Of a stretch of DNA of 64,000 nucleotides, positions 63,510-64,000 are shown piece by piece. The DNA is from an uncultured Oceanospirillaceae bacterium (GTDB lineage Bacteria; Pseudomonadota; Gammaproteobacteria; Pseudomonadales; Balneatricaceae). The position numbers and the translations under genes are program-made. The number at the start of each line of letters is the position of its first letter. The stretch's first letter is position 1. The DNA is taken from NCBI GenBank assembly GCA_937138495.1, contig CAKZPE010000085.1, positions 62,001-126,000 of the forward strand, in the 5' to 3' direction. Below the pieces are notes generated by a model, which saw nothing but the letters and a program-made list of their open reading frames with translations, had not been told where the DNA came from and did no database searches.

Positions 63510-63823
63510 CGTTCACCTTCATCAGACCCTGTTTTCCGCTGCAACCGACAGCCGGAAAACCTGTTGCATTTACCCCCGCCCGAAAACGGGAGCGGCACGC
63601 TAACAGATCTGTCCGGTAATACCCAGTATTTTTTTCAGTATCGGGCTCTAAAAGTGAAAAAAACTGGCGCAGGCTGAGTAAGCCCCCGTTCTTTCACCGG
63701 AAAGCCTCCGCTAATGAAGTGAGCAGTTGGCCAGCCCGCCGGGGCTGTTTGATCCGACATGATTATTTACACCCCACAAAAAACCGGCCTGTTATGGCCG
63801 GTTTTTTATGCCCGATAAGTAAC
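63510..63823. other. Intergenic region upstream of yegD
   Basis: About 310 bases. Holds the leftward promoter of yegD and, at its right end, the terminator of the partial gene. No other gene supported. Confidence 0.5.
63778..63806 (-). terminator. Terminator of the partial gene at the right edge
   Basis: AAAAACCGGCC pairs with GGCCGGTTTTT around TGTTAT, 18 bases past the stop. T-rich on both sides. Confidence 0.85.
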
Positions 63824-64000
63824 TCAGCCTGCCGCTCTTGCAGCCCGTGCCGCATGGAGCTTCTGATAGCTTTCGATCAGACGCAGGTGACGGTCCAGGC
63901 CTTCCAGTTTCATGCTGGTTGGAGTTAAGCCGAAGAAAGTTACTTCACCGGTCACCGAACCCACCACGTTTTCCATCACGGTTTCGCCAAACATCCGGCG
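63824..64000 (-). CDS. 3' end of an unrecognised gene
   Basis: Only the last 58 residues are in the window, in an intact leftward frame that continues past the edge. It reads RRMFGETVMENVVGSV, then a TFFGLTPTSMKLEGLD segment and a basic, Ala-rich helical tail ending HAARAARAAG. I do not recognise the family. A clean terminator follows, which supports a real gene. Confidence 0.7.
   Translation of the reverse strand, partial: RRMFGETVMENVVGSVTGEVTFFGLTPTSMKLEGLDRHLRLIESYQKLHAARAARAAG

Overview
The window looks like the chromosome of a free-living, probably marine gammaproteobacterium of the Oceanospirillales/Alteromonadales type. This rests on proVWX-type osmolyte uptake beside a Rieske demethylase-like oxygenase, TRAP transport, a UbiTUV anaerobic ubiquinone locus with FNR-type boxes, and SHP/DHC/cytochrome b electron carriers. 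The assignment is from gene content only. I saw no tRNA, rRNA, insertion sequence or CRISPR array.

Layout: (1) 0.2-10.9 kb is a catabolic cluster for a quaternary-ammonium-type compound: LysR regulator, Rieske oxygenase, EamA exporter/importer, ProVWX ABC importer, MmgE/PrpD protein, GlxA-type AraC regulator and an isopenicillin-N-synthase-like oxygenase. (2) 11.0-23.6 kb is one leftward operon: T1SS ABC, HlyD, second T1SS ABC, two paralogous Imm11-like proteins and a 1521-aa RTX protein with an N-terminal AHH nuclease-like domain. I read it as a type I-secreted polymorphic toxin with its own immunity genes; this is the most novel part of the window. (3) 24.0-32.1 kb carries a CPA1 antiporter, a TRAP transporter with a divergent LysR gene, a beta-hydroxyacid dehydrogenase and a split transketolase, probably for an unknown carbon source. 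(4) 32.4-36.0 kb holds a periplasmic metallo-beta-lactamase-fold hydrolase, ManC and a cysteine-synthase-family enzyme.

(5) 36.5-45.0 kb is a signalling block: a PhnD-like binding protein with a histidine kinase and a degenerate HD-GYP regulator, then a GGDEF/EAL regulator and a REC-HPt protein. A shared sequence motif lies upstream of all three regulator transcription units. An AT-rich, gene-poor patch (42.6-44.15 kb) lies inside it. (6) 45.1-52.9 kb is mixed metabolism: GNAT, aldo/keto reductase, secreted nuclease, a gamma-glutamyl-amine pathway pair with an XRE regulator, and a LysR/short-chain dehydrogenase pair. (7) 53.0-56.3 kb has the SHP/DHC/cytochrome b operon and two lipoproteins. 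(8) 56.7-59.3 kb is a thiol-redox gene group ending in a MarR regulator with a Cys-rich tail; a palindrome suited to MarR lies over its promoter. (9) 59.5-62.1 kb is ubiT divergent from ubiUV, followed by a YegD-type Hsp70 and the 3' end of an unrecognised gene.

Start sites were moved inward from the longest open frame wherever a ribosome binding site, signal peptide or family alignment favoured it; each case is noted.
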